A stretch of 64,000 nt of DNA from Metaruminococcus_A sp003150405 (GTDB taxonomy: Bacteria > Bacillota > Clostridia > Oscillospirales > Ruminococcaceae), in the NCBI GenBank assembly GCA_902489745.1, contig CABUBB010000002.1:62001-126000 (forward strand), given 5' to 3'. The notes under the pieces are model-generated. The model was not told the origin of the DNA. It worked only from the letters and a program-made list of their open reading frames with translations, and did not search any database. The translations under genes were made by a program, and so were the position numbers. Positions 21,596 through 30,515 of this stretch are shown here, in pieces (the first letter of the stretch is position 1; each line of letters starts with the position of its first letter).

Positions 21596-23773
21596 TTACA
21601 GCAACGGCGTCAAAGAAGGCAGGCCCTTGCAGACAATATCCGGTTCATCCTTGGCGGCAAGCAGCATTTCCGGTGTGGTCTCGCCGGAAAGGACGAGAAT
21701 GGTTAAAAGATCGTTTCCGTTGCCAATGGCAATATCGGTGTAAAGCCGATCACCGACAAAGGCAATCTCGTTTTCTTTGAGACCGGTATAATCTAGGACA
21801 TAATCCAGTGTGTGGCGGGAAGGCTTTCCGAAAAATTCGTACCGGACGCCGGTTGAGGCGTAGATAAGTTCGGAAATAGAACCGCAGTCCGGCAGGAATC
21901 CGCCTTGATCAAGCGGGCAGACAAAGTCTGGATTAACCCCAAAGACGGGCAGTCCATTTTTGATGAAGTTACAGGCGGCGGTCAGCCGGTTGTAAGCGAG
22001 GCTGGTGTCGAATCCAACAATGACCGCTTCCGGATTTTGTTCATCCAGAATATAGCCGGCGTTTTTGAAATCCTCCTGCAAATATTCGGTGCCGAGTACA
22101 AAGAACCGCTGGTAGGATGTATGCTTTTTCAGGTAGTCAATCAACACTTCATTGGAAATGAGCACCTTGCCAACGTGGGAAGGGCAGCCCATTTTTTTGA
22201 GCTTTTCTTCGTAAAGAGCGGCGTTTTTGGAAGAATTGTTGGTGTAGAAATGGTAGTCCTTACCGCTTTCTTTCACCTTGTTGATGAAATCAATCGAGCC
22301 GTCAAGCAGGCGGTCGCTTAAATAGAAGGTACCATCCATATCGAGGATAAAGCATTTGATGGGCTTGAGTTTTTCGCGGATGGTTTCATCATCGGTGCAA
22401 AGGGCGTCGGCTTCATCGGCGGTCATAAAATTGGTGACCTGCTCCGCGCAGCCGGCAAGCTCGCCCAAATCCCACAGCATTTGCAGGACGGTATAGCGGG
22501 TGCGGAGTTCCTTGCCGTACAGCAGGCTGTTGCGGACGGTTTCGCGGTCAATGCCGACCTGAACCGGCCGGTAGGCCGCGCCGAGCTGTTTGAGAATTTC
22601 TTCCGCATAGGCGGCAGAGGGGAGCAACGCTTCAATGGTACTTATAATTTCCTCCCAGTGGGAAAGGATGGCCTCCAGACGTTTCTGATGAAGCACAGGG
22701 GAGGTGCGGTCCTCTGCGTCATTGGTTTTGATAATATCCGGCGCCGCTGTATAGTAAACTTCATGCAATTTTTTGCGGAAGGTTTCATTGTCAAATTGTG
22801 CGACAAAATCCAGCGCTTTCCGGCGGTCTGGTTGAATTTGTTTGACAAGCTCGTACAGCTTGAGAATGGCTACAGTGGTAATGCCGACCTTGGTACCGTG
22901 AAGCACCGGTTCTTTGCCCGCAAACAAAAAGGTCATTTCCCAGAAATGGGCAAGGTGGTGTTCGGCGCCGGAAGCCGGACGGGAGTTTCCGGCAAAGCTC
23001 ATGGCAATGCCGGAGAGAACCAGGCCTTCCATCAGGCTTTTGATGGCTTCCGGTTTGCGCCGTTTGAGGCCGTCAACGTCCGAGGTGCACTTTTCAATGG
23101 CGTTTTTCATCAGCGCCACAATTTCTGGGCAGTAATATTCGTCGTTGATAATGCGGGAAAGCTCCCAGTCACACAGGGAGGTATATTTGCCCAGAACATC
23201 CCCGAGACCGGCATAAATCATGACCTCAGGTGCTTGACAGAGAATATCTAGGTCGGCGATGACAGCGCGCGGGCCGGCGGCCGGGTAGGTGACCTTGAGA
23301 TCGTTGACAATAAGGGGGGACACGGTGGAGACAAAGCCGTCCATTGAAGGGGCGGTTGCCACAATTACATAAGGGATGCCGAGCTTGTACGCCATATAAC
23401 GGGAAAGGTCGTTGATGGTACCGGAGCCAACCGCCACAACAAGGTCAGTATCCGCCGGGATAGCAAGTACCAGGTCAGCCAGCGCTTTTTCATTGGGAAT
23501 AAGCTGCCCTTCGCAGGTGAAAATGTGGCAGACAACGGCGCTGCCGCTTTCCCGCAGCAGGCGTTCGACCGTTTCACCGGCGATGGCATAGGTGTTGTTA
23601 TCGGCAATGAGGAATATCTTTTTTGCCTGATAGGGTTTCAGGTAGGCTGCAACGCGCTGCAAAGCGCCGCTTTCAATAACAATCCGGTCAATGTCCATGC
23701 TGTGCGGATGGCCGCAGGAGCATTCAAACACCTTGCCCGGAAAATCATTCAGTTCATTGTAGGTGATACCCAT
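21596..23773 (-). CDS. Fusion: sn-glycerol-1-phosphate dehydrogenase (AraM-like) + HAD-IIA phosphatase (AraL/NagD-like)
   Basis: A 725-residue two-domain protein. Residues 1-430 form an iron-ADH-like dehydrogenase of the glycerol-1-phosphate type: GSGTINDLSRYMAYKLGIP (NAD-binding) and SGAEHHLAHFW plus VLHGTKVGI (metal-binding His). Residues about 468-725 are a HAD-IIA phosphatase: FILDMDGTFYL (nucleophile Asp), YTNNSSKN, KPSRHTLDYVL (Lys) and FVGDRLYTDIAIG. In B. subtilis araL (HAD-IIA phosphatase) and araM (G1P dehydrogenase) are neighbouring genes, so this may be their fusion. It would reduce DHAP to glycerol-1-P and dephosphorylate it or a related sugar phosphate. ATG 23773 follows AAAGGAGG; a longer frame has no ribosome site. 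Confidence 0.88.
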   Translation of the reverse strand: MGITYNELNDFPGKVFECSCGHPHSMDIDRIVIESGALQRVAAYLKPYQAKKIFLIADNNTYAIAGETVERLLRESGSAVVCHIFTCEGQLIPNEKALADLVLAIPADTDLVVAVGSGTINDLSRYMAYKLGIPYVIVATAPSMDGFVSTVSPLIVNDLKVTYPAAGPRAVIADLDILCQAPEVMIYAGLGDVLGKYTSLCDWELSRIINDEYYCPEIVALMKNAIEKCTSDVDGLKRRKPEAIKSLMEGLVLSGIAMSFAGNSRPASGAEHHLAHFWEMTFLFAGKEPVLHGTKVGITTVAILKLYELVKQIQPDRRKALDFVAQFDNETFRKKLHEVYYTAAPDIIKTNDAEDRTSPVLHQKRLEAILSHWEEIISTIEALLPSAAYAEEILKQLGAAYRPVQVGIDRETVRNSLLYGKELRTRYTVLQMLWDLGELAGCAEQVTNFMTADEADALCTDDETIREKLKPIKCFILDMDGTFYLSDRLLDGSIDFINKVKESGKDYHFYTNNSSKNAALYEEKLKKMGCPSHVGKVLISNEVLIDYLKKHTSYQRFFVLGTEYLQEDFKNAGYILDEQNPEAVIVGFDTSLAYNRLTAACNFIKNGLPVFGVNPDFVCPLDQGGFLPDCGSISELIYASTGVRYEFFGKPSRHTLDYVLDYTGLKENEIAFVGDRLYTDIAIGNGNDLLTILVLSGETTPEMLLAAKDEPDIVCKGLPSLTPLL

Positions 23774-23826
23774 GCAAGAGTTCCTCCTTTGATTTGGGTG
23801 GGAAAATGATTTTAAATTCCAAATAA

Positions 23827-23855
23827 ATGATACCTTTGAACACGGCAAAGCGCAA
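23827..23855 (-). promoter_or_regulatory. Putative promoter for the dehydrogenase-phosphatase gene
   Basis: Minus strand: TTGCGC (23850-23855), 17-base spacer, TATCAT (23827-23832, 5 of 6). About 53 bases before the ATG at 23773. Confidence 0.55.
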
Positions 23856-23922
23856 GACAAAATAACCGAAAATATTGAAAAATCCCTGAATCTTATTGTA
23901 ACCGCCAAATTCCGGGTGGTAC

Positions 23923-23952
23923 TTGAAAAGTATTTAGATAAAATGTTATACT
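23923..23952 (+). promoter_or_regulatory. Putative promoter for the DDAH-family gene
   Basis: TTGAAA (23923-23928), 18-base spacer, TATACT (23947-23952) with an extended TGT before the -10. It lies 38 bases before the start codon and is divergent from the preceding promoter. Confidence 0.65.
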
Positions 23953-23990
23953 GTATGGCGGATTGTTAAAGATATGGGAGGAAATCATAT

Positions 23991-24761
23991 ATGTTTCAGA
24001 ATGTGATTGTAAGAACGCCCTGCCGCGCAATGGTCGACGGGATTACCGGCTCTCCGGAACTCGGCAAGCCGGATTATGAGAAGGCGCTCTGCCAGCATAA
24101 ATCGTACATAGAAGCCATGAAGCAGTGCGGCGTAAAGGTGACGGTTACCGAGGCGGCCGAGCAGTTCCCCGATTCCTGCTTTGTAGAAGATGTTGCCATT
24201 GTTACCGAAAAAGGGGCTGTGATCACAAACCCCGGCGCGGCTTCACGCAACCGTGAAATCGAGTTGATTGAACCGGTGCTGCGGGAATTTTACAAAGAGG
24301 ACAGCATCAAACATATTACAGCGCCGGGCACGCTGGACGGCGGCGACGTTATGATGGTGGAAAATCATTTTTATGTGGGGCTTTCCAACCGCACCAATGA
24401 AGAAGGTGCAAAACAGTTGATTGCGCACCTGGAATCCTTTGGCTATACGGGTTCGGTCATGAAGGTCAAGGATCTGCTCCACCTGAAAACCGGTATGACC
24501 TATATTGGGGACAACCACCTGATTGTTTCCAAACGCTTTGCCGACAGTGAGGCGCTTGCGCAGTTTGACCGTCTTGTGGTGGACTATGATGAAGAATACT
24601 GCGCAAACTGCATCAATATGAACGGGAAAATCATTGTGCCTGCCGGCTATCCTAATACGCTGAAAGCCATTCAGAAGTTGGGTTATGAGACCATCTGTGT
24701 GGAAATGTCCGAATTTAAAAAGATCGACGGGGGATTGACCTGCCTGTCTCTGCGGTTTTAA
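23991..24761 (+). CDS. Dimethylarginine dimethylaminohydrolase (DDAH) family amidinohydrolase
   Basis: A 256-residue pentein-fold enzyme. Substrate- and active-site motifs are visible: FVEDVAIV, GTLDGGDVM, the catalytic His in LLHLKTGMTYI and the catalytic Cys near the end in GGLTCLSLRF. The family hydrolyses methylated arginines to citrulline and methylamines, though bacterial members may act on other arginine-like compounds. AGGAGG-like GGGAGG lies 8-10 bases before the ATG. It stands alone, with its own promoter, and shares its last 4 bases with the convergent radical SAM gene. Arginine deiminase is excluded by length and by lack of the ADI-specific insert. Confidence 0.92.
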   Translation: MFQNVIVRTPCRAMVDGITGSPELGKPDYEKALCQHKSYIEAMKQCGVKVTVTEAAEQFPDSCFVEDVAIVTEKGAVITNPGAASRNREIELIEPVLREFYKEDSIKHITAPGTLDGGDVMMVENHFYVGLSNRTNEEGAKQLIAHLESFGYTGSVMKVKDLLHLKTGMTYIGDNHLIVSKRFADSEALAQFDRLVVDYDEEYCANCINMNGKIIVPAGYPNTLKAIQKLGYETICVEMSEFKKIDGGLTCLSLRF

Positions 24762-26440
24762 CCGAGCCGGATGACGGAGGCGTTGCCCCAGAGATCGCGC
24801 TTGCTGTAGTCAAAGCAGATAACGGCTGGCTTTTCTTCGCCGGGCAGCGGAAAAAATTCAATATGGCAGTTTTGAGGGCTGCTGTCCTGCGGAAGCGCGG
24901 ACAGCAGCTTTTTTATTGGCTCATCGTTTTGCTTGGTGCTGTGAAGCCCAAGAAAATCCGGCAGGATGCGCACCCGTTCCCGGCTGTAAAGATCGAATTT
25001 AACTGCTTGCCGCAGGGGGTGGTCGATAGAAGGTTCCTTTTGCGCGGCAAAATCCAACAAGGCCTGGTATAAGCCGTATTTTCCAGCGGTTTTGATTTTT
25101 ATGCCGCGCTGCTCCAAATGGTCTGCAAAGGCACTGTAAAATGCGTATGGGCTTTGGAAAAGCGACTCGGCAAGGGCCAGGCATTGGCGGAAGCGGCCGC
25201 TGTTATAAAGGGTGTCAACCAAGGCCTCTACCCGTTTGAGCTTGGCGAGTTCCAGGTAGGAAATATCATTTGTGAAAAGGACTTCGTAGGGCGGGTAATC
25301 CCGGTGGTGAATACCGTACGGTTTTGCTTGCTCCTCAATGGCAGAACCGTACAGTACTTTGAGAAATCCGAGCTGAAACTGATGCGGTCGCAGAGAATAA
25401 ACGTCGTTAAACGAGCGGGTAAAGGACCGGTAGTCCTCCTCCGGAAGCCCAGCGATTAAATCAAGGTGAATGTGGATATTCCCCTGTTTGAGCAGGCGTA
25501 GCGTGTTGGAACGGACCTTTTTCCAGTCCGTCTTGCGGTGGATCGCAGACAAGGTCGCGGGATTAGTGGACTGAACCCCAATTTCAAGTTGGACAAGGCC
25601 GGGGCGCATCTGCTCAAGGCAGCGGAACATGGCTTCGTTGAGCAGATCGGCGGCAATTTCAAAATGAAAGTTGGTGACGCCGTTGTCATGCAGGCGGATG
25701 TATTCCCAAATGGCAAGGGATCGTTCCGGGTTGCAGTTAAAGGTGCGGTCAATAAATTTAACCTGCTGAACACGGTTCTCTAAGAATAGCTGGAGCTGCT
25801 TTAAAACACCATCCATGGAAAAAAAGCGAAGTTGCTTTTCAATGGAGGAAATACAGTAAGAACAGCGGAAAGGACAGCCGCGGGAACTTTCAAAATAAAG
25901 GATCTTATGTTTCAGTGTGGCAATGTCCTGTTTGGTATAGCAGAATGGGAGCGTATCCTGCGCGGGAAGAGAGGCCTGCGGCGTTTCGATAATTTTGCCG
26001 TTTAATCGAAAGGTCAAAGAAGGAACGGTATGGATATCTTCACCATGTCCTAAACAATTTAGCAAATCGGCCATTGGGTGCTCACCTTCACCGCGGATGA
26101 TATAATCGGCAGATGGTATTTGTTCCAGCGCCTCAGCGGCGTGGTAACCGACCTCCGGGCCGCCGAGGATAACAGTACAATCCGGCAGGATCTTCCGGAG
26201 ACTGGCCGCCAGTTTTTTTACGATGTCAATGTTAAAAATATAGCATGAAAAGCCAACTATGTCCGGACCGCGCCATACAATGTCGTACAGGATGCTGTCG
26301 ACGGACTGGTTAATGGTGTATTCGCACAAATCAATACGGGAGGGAACGCCCTGACGATCACATGCCGCTTTGAGACAGCGTATCGCCAGATTTGAATGAA
26401 TGTATTTTGCGTTGATGCCAACTAATAAAACGTGTTTCAT
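24758..26440 (-). CDS. B12-binding domain radical SAM protein (DUF4080 type)
   Basis: A 560-residue cytosolic enzyme. Residues 1-140 are a cobalamin-binding Rossmann domain (HVLLVGINAKYIHSNLAI, IVGFSCYIFNI, VILGGPEVGYHA). The radical SAM core near residue 190 has SSRGCPFRCSYCIS (CxxxCxxC), with EIGVQSTN and LIAGLPEEDY downstream. The C-terminal DUF4080 part is Tyr/Leu rich. Such proteins (class B) use methylcobalamin or fold relatives thereof; the substrate is unknown. ATG 26440 follows GGAG; the longer upstream frame crosses the promoter. Note the first domain lacks a clear DxHxxG cobalamin-ligand motif, so B12 binding is uncertain. Confidence 0.9.
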   Translation of the reverse strand: MKHVLLVGINAKYIHSNLAIRCLKAACDRQGVPSRIDLCEYTINQSVDSILYDIVWRGPDIVGFSCYIFNIDIVKKLAASLRKILPDCTVILGGPEVGYHAAEALEQIPSADYIIRGEGEHPMADLLNCLGHGEDIHTVPSLTFRLNGKIIETPQASLPAQDTLPFCYTKQDIATLKHKILYFESSRGCPFRCSYCISSIEKQLRFFSMDGVLKQLQLFLENRVQQVKFIDRTFNCNPERSLAIWEYIRLHDNGVTNFHFEIAADLLNEAMFRCLEQMRPGLVQLEIGVQSTNPATLSAIHRKTDWKKVRSNTLRLLKQGNIHIHLDLIAGLPEEDYRSFTRSFNDVYSLRPHQFQLGFLKVLYGSAIEEQAKPYGIHHRDYPPYEVLFTNDISYLELAKLKRVEALVDTLYNSGRFRQCLALAESLFQSPYAFYSAFADHLEQRGIKIKTAGKYGLYQALLDFAAQKEPSIDHPLRQAVKFDLYSRERVRILPDFLGLHSTKQNDEPIKKLLSALPQDSSPQNCHIEFFPLPGEEKPAVICFDYSKRDLWGNASVIRLG

Positions 26441-26507
26441 AATTTCTCCAATCTTGTGAACAGGCTGTCGATAGCGCAACATACACAGTTGACAGTCGTT
26501 TAAACAT

Positions 26508-26536
26508 ATTATAACACAATTTGAAAATAACGTCAT
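26508..26536 (-). promoter_or_regulatory. Putative promoter for the radical SAM gene
   Basis: Minus strand: ATGACG (26531-26536), 17-base spacer, perfect TATAAT (26508-26513) with an extended TGT. Leader about 60 bases. Confidence 0.6.
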
Positions 26537-26564
26537 TGCACTGCAAATGCGGACTTGGTATAAT
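26536..26564 (+). promoter_or_regulatory. Putative promoter for the rhamnosidase gene
   Basis: TTGCAC (26536-26541), 17-base spacer, perfect TATAAT (26559-26564) with extended TGG. Its -35 touches the -35 of the divergent promoter, so the two cannot fire freely together. Confidence 0.68.
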
Positions 26565-26596
26565 GAAGGCAAGTGAAGGAAAAAGGAGCGTCCGTT

Positions 26597-29131
26597 ATGC
26601 CATTTTTAAATGAAGCACTGCAAAAGGGAAAACAAACCAAATGGAATGCCCAGTGGATCCACCCGGATTTTATAGACCGGGAAGGGGTGCATTATTTTTG
26701 GTTTTTTAAGGAATTTACGCTGGAGAAACCGTTCACAAATGCGGACATTGACATTACGGCTGACCAGAAATACAAGTTGTTTGTCAACGACAAATTGATT
26801 GGGCGTGGGCCGCTTTACGGTGCGCCGGATTATTACTCGTTTGACAGCTATGATTTAAAAAATGTTCTTACGCTGGGACGAAACAAAATCTGGGTTCTGG
26901 TGATGCAGGATCATCCCGGGGATTATTACGCCGGAGAGCATCCTGCGGCATTGCTGGCGCAGGTAAAACTCAGTTCTATGGATGGAAGCAGTTCTGTTAT
27001 CGGTACCGGAACCGACTGGCGGTTTATTAAGGACAACGGTTGGAACCCGCATACGCCGCGTTCCTTTTACGACCTCAACAACATGGAGGCTGTAGAGGTT
27101 TACGACGCGCGCGGCAGCTTAAACAAAGATAATTTTGCTGCTTCGGGTGAAGAGTCTTTTCGGGCAAAAGGTTTTACCCGGAACACCTGGATCCGTGAGA
27201 TGTACGAAGATATCCCGGTGCCGCACCTCGGCGCGATGTGGCGGTATTTGCAGCCGCGTGAAATCCCGTACATGTATGAGTATTCGGTTGATGGAAAAGT
27301 AATCCGGCAGGGTGAGGTGGAACCGGGCAATGTGGATAAGCACAGCTATAAGCCGGTGGCACAGATGTGGCAGGGGCTGGAAAACATTCGGAACGCTTCT
27401 TGCGCGGTGCTTGAAAATATAGATGCAGTAACCAGGCCGGATGAAAGCCATGCAGTTTTGCAGCCGAAAATGCAGCCCGAATACCCATTCCGTACCTGCT
27501 ACCCGGCGTTTATCCTCGACTTTGGGGAGATTATGAACGGGTACATTGAACTGGATGTAGAAGCTGCGGAAGGATGTATTCTCGATATCGCTTATGCCCA
27601 TGTGCTGGACGATGGAAAAATCTATTATAAAACCGGCCACCATTTCCGCAACAAGCGGTATGTCTGCAAGGAGGGCCGCCAACAATGGGAGAGCTTTGAG
27701 TTTGTCAACGCGCGCTATTTGCAGGTGACGGTGCGTTACCAGACTCCGGCAATTTTTAAGCTCCAGGAATTTGCACCGATTAAGATTTACCACATTGGGT
27801 TTAAACGCACCGAATATCCGGTGACTCAGAATGCGTCCTTTAAATGCAGCGAGCCGTTGCTGGAAAAACTGTTCAAGGCTTCAGACAATACCGCATTGAC
27901 CTGTGTTAATGACAAACTGGTGGACAACAACTACCGGGAAAAGAACAACTGGAGCGGCGATGTAACCACCGTCATGCTTCCGCTGCTGTATCACCACGGC
28001 AACCTTGCCATTTTGAAGCGGTATTTCCGCACCTTCTGTTATGAGCAAAACCCGTGGGGAACCTTTAACATTATGGTGCCGGAGGCAAACGACTTGATTT
28101 TTGACCACTCGTACAGCTTGGTCATCCGGCTGGAAGAGTACTGCACCATTTCAGGGGATACGGCGCTTGGCGCGGAATTGTATCCGAATATCCGGCGCTA
28201 CCTGGAATTGATGGAAAAATATGAAAATGAGGACGGTATTTTGGAATATGTACCGTGGGTTTACTGGTTTGACTGGGCGCCGCTTAACCGCAAGGGAATT
28301 TATTCAGTATTGAGTTTGATGTACTTGCGTGTTTTAATGGCTGCGGAGCGGATGGCCAAATGGGCACATGCAGAGGACGATCGCGCTATAATTGCTGAAA
28401 AAATAGAACGCCTGCGGCAGTCCTGTGTGGATTACTTCTGGAGCGAAGTGGAAGGCTGCTTCATCGAATATGTGGAAAACGGCAAACAGAGCAGCACCAT
28501 CTGCGAGCATGCGAATGCGATGGCGATTCTGACCGGATGCTGTCAGAATGGACGGATGGAGCGTGTAATTGCTCGTGTGTTTGAACGTGGAATGGCCCTT
28601 GATGCCAACCGCAGTGTCATCAAAGTTGCGCCGATTTTCCAGTATTATGCCATGAAAGCACTTGCAGAAGCAGGACGTGAGGATTTGCTGCTGGAGTTCT
28701 TCAAGAAACGGAGCGGGCTGTTTGTTGCCAGAGGGCTGGACACCATTCCGGAAGTGTGGGATATTGACGCACGCACCCACGACAGCTTCGCACAGGCAAC
28801 ACCGCCGGAATCCACCATGATTTTGAGCGAGCTTGCGGGGCTGAAACCTGCTGACGCCGGTTTCCAGCATTTTATTGCGGAGCCGCGGTTTGATTTAATT
28901 CCAACGCTGGATGCTGAGATTCCAACCAATGTGGGAACGGTTGGCATCCGCTGGGAGAGAATCGAAGATGATCGGTGTGAGGTGTATATCAGTAAGCCGG
29001 AAACAGCGGCTTGTACCTTCTGTGCACCCGAAGACTGGACGGTAAAAACTGTAGCGGCAGACGGCACGGTGATTACAGATGGAAATATGGCAAAAGGGAA
29101 AGTTCTACAGGTTACAGTGGTTCGTTACTAA
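26597..29131 (+). CDS. Alpha-L-rhamnosidase-like glycoside hydrolase (GH78)
   Basis: An 844-residue multi-domain protein with no signal peptide, so probably cytoplasmic. The N-terminal beta-sandwich domains (residues about 20-210; ITADQKYKLFVNDKLIGRGP) are followed by the beta-sandwich IMNGYIELDVEA and an (alpha/alpha)6 barrel starting near residue 420. The barrel segment DNNYREKNNWSGDV corresponds to the GH78 catalytic-acid region (usually CPQREKxGWTGD). C-terminal beta-sandwich: VGTVGIRWERIEDD. It would release rhamnose from plant or bacterial glycans taken into the cell. ATG 26597 follows AAGGAG. No rhamnose transporter or catabolic gene lies beside it. Confidence 0.85.
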   Translation: MPFLNEALQKGKQTKWNAQWIHPDFIDREGVHYFWFFKEFTLEKPFTNADIDITADQKYKLFVNDKLIGRGPLYGAPDYYSFDSYDLKNVLTLGRNKIWVLVMQDHPGDYYAGEHPAALLAQVKLSSMDGSSSVIGTGTDWRFIKDNGWNPHTPRSFYDLNNMEAVEVYDARGSLNKDNFAASGEESFRAKGFTRNTWIREMYEDIPVPHLGAMWRYLQPREIPYMYEYSVDGKVIRQGEVEPGNVDKHSYKPVAQMWQGLENIRNASCAVLENIDAVTRPDESHAVLQPKMQPEYPFRTCYPAFILDFGEIMNGYIELDVEAAEGCILDIAYAHVLDDGKIYYKTGHHFRNKRYVCKEGRQQWESFEFVNARYLQVTVRYQTPAIFKLQEFAPIKIYHIGFKRTEYPVTQNASFKCSEPLLEKLFKASDNTALTCVNDKLVDNNYREKNNWSGDVTTVMLPLLYHHGNLAILKRYFRTFCYEQNPWGTFNIMVPEANDLIFDHSYSLVIRLEEYCTISGDTALGAELYPNIRRYLELMEKYENEDGILEYVPWVYWFDWAPLNRKGIYSVLSLMYLRVLMAAERMAKWAHAEDDRAIIAEKIERLRQSCVDYFWSEVEGCFIEYVENGKQSSTICEHANAMAILTGCCQNGRMERVIARVFERGMALDANRSVIKVAPIFQYYAMKALAEAGREDLLLEFFKKRSGLFVARGLDTIPEVWDIDARTHDSFAQATPPESTMILSELAGLKPADAGFQHFIAEPRFDLIPTLDAEIPTNVGTVGIRWERIEDDRCEVYISKPETAACTFCAPEDWTVKTVAADGTVITDGNMAKGKVLQVTVVRY

Positions 29132-29146
29132 TTCATAAACACCTAC

Positions 29147-29176
29147 AAAAGCCGGCAGTTATGCTGCCGGTTTTTA
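29147..29176 (+). terminator. Terminator after the rhamnosidase gene
   Basis: Stem CCGGCAG/CTGCCGG (29152-29158 with 29164-29170), 5-base loop, preceded by A-run and followed by TTTTTATTTT. Confidence 0.88.
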
Positions 29177-29352
29177 TTTTTATGTGTCGGATAAGCAGGA
29201 AAGATCCATAGAATAGTAACTCTGTTTCGGACCTTAAAATGAAAGTGGTATATGAGAGGTTATTAAAAAAACTGAATGATTGGAAATTCGGTTCGAATTT
29301 TTCCTCAAAGGGGAACGATTATAACGCCAACTGACCTGCCTACACAGCCAAT

Positions 29353-29381
29353 TTGAAACTAGGTATAAAATATGCTATGCT
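29353..29381 (+). promoter_or_regulatory. Putative promoter for the lysR gene
   Basis: TTGAAA (29353-29358), 17-base spacer, TATGCT (29376-29381). It ends 17 bases before the ATG, with AGAGGTG between. Confidence 0.6.
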
Positions 29382-29398
29382 AAACAAGAGGTGATGTT

Positions 29399-30286
29399 AT
29401 GGAACTTCGCGTGTTAAGCTACTTTTTGACCGTAGCCAGAGAAGAAAACATTACGAGGGCAGCTGCTTTACTTCACATTACCCAGCCGACCCTTTCCCGT
29501 CAGTTAATTCAGTTGGAGGAAGAACTTGGCGTTAAATTGTTTAAACGGAGCAGCCATAACATTATGCTGACCGAGCAAGGACAGCTTTTAAGACGCCGGG
29601 CGCTGGAATTGGTGATGCTGGCAGAAAAAACAAAACAGGAATTAAGGCAGGAGGAGCAGCTGACCGGGGAAATTGCCATTGGAAGCGGAGAGTACCAGAG
29701 CAGTCGCTTGCTAGCGGAGATTCTAGCCGCTTTTCAGCAAAAACACGATACCATACAGTTTAATTTATACAGCGGAAATTCGGACAACATTAAAGAGCGT
29801 ATTGAGCGTGGTGTTTTAGACGTTGGCTTCTTGCTGGAGCCGGTTGAAGTTGGGAAGTACGAGTTTATCCGGATCCCTGCCAAAGAGGAATGGGGAATAT
29901 TAATCAGTGAAAAATCCGAACTTTCAAGTTTTGCATTCGTTACTCCGGCTGACCTTGCAGATCATCCGTTGATTCTGACCGGCCGTAATATGATAAGAAA
30001 AGAAATTTTAAACTGGTTTGGTGAATATGCAGAACGGCTGAATATTATTGCCGGCGGAAATCTGCCTTTTAATCTGGCGACGCTGGCCCAAAAGAGCAAT
30101 GCCGCTTTTTTAAACCTTAAAACGAATTGTATTTATGAGGGCCTAACCTATATCCCGCTTGCTCCCAAGTTGGAAACCAATACCATGCTGGTATGGAAAA
30201 AGAACCAAACCATGTCCCCTGCGGTAGATGCATTGATTCATTTTACAAAGAAATACATAAATCGTATATCAAACGATAAAATATAG
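29399..30286 (+). CDS. LysR family transcriptional regulator
   Basis: A 295-residue regulator. The N-terminal winged helix-turn-helix reads ELRVLSYFLTVAREENITR, then LHITQPTLSRQLIQLEEELG, the canonical LysR recognition segment. The C-terminal part (from about residue 90; GEIAIGSGEYQSSRLLAEIL) is the two-lobed effector-binding domain. It precedes the flavodoxin-CMD-cupin genes in the same direction, separated by a terminator-like hairpin, and may regulate them; a divergent target is not seen. The inducer is unknown. Confidence 0.93.
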   Translation: MELRVLSYFLTVAREENITRAAALLHITQPTLSRQLIQLEEELGVKLFKRSSHNIMLTEQGQLLRRRALELVMLAEKTKQELRQEEQLTGEIAIGSGEYQSSRLLAEILAAFQQKHDTIQFNLYSGNSDNIKERIERGVLDVGFLLEPVEVGKYEFIRIPAKEEWGILISEKSELSSFAFVTPADLADHPLILTGRNMIRKEILNWFGEYAERLNIIAGGNLPFNLATLAQKSNAAFLNLKTNCIYEGLTYIPLAPKLETNTMLVWKKNQTMSPAVDALIHFTKKYINRISNDKI

Positions 30287-30320
30287 GTATTTTACATTTC
30301 AAGAAATAGGCAATATAATG

Positions 30321-30350
30321 TAGGCGTCCAGAATAGGCGCCTATATTTTT
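30321..30350 (+). terminator. Terminator-like hairpin after lysR
   Basis: Stem TAGGCG/CGCCTA (30321-30326 with 30338-30343) followed by TATATTTTTATTT. The 3' arm also sits in a self-complementary ATAGGCGCCTAT. It follows the lysR stop by 35 bases. Confidence 0.55.
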
Positions 30351-30515
30351 ATTTGGATCTGCTTTATTATATATCTGAATTAAAGCTGCTTGTTTCCGTT
30401 TGGCAGGATTGTAAATTAAGAAAATGTATTAGCATTTTCCAATATGGGAAAACAGGATTGCCTTTAAATAAAAATTTTGGGGTTGTGCAGATTTGATTTT
30501 AGGGGAGAGAAGTAT

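Noticed and set aside
22481..23251. Plus-strand frame of about 256 codons opposite the dehydrogenase-phosphatase fusion
   Set aside because: Antisense shadow of a gene with clear motifs; no ribosome site.
23991..24761. Arginine deiminase
   Set aside because: The protein is about 150 residues too short and has DDAH-type motif spacing with the Cys ten or fewer residues from the end.
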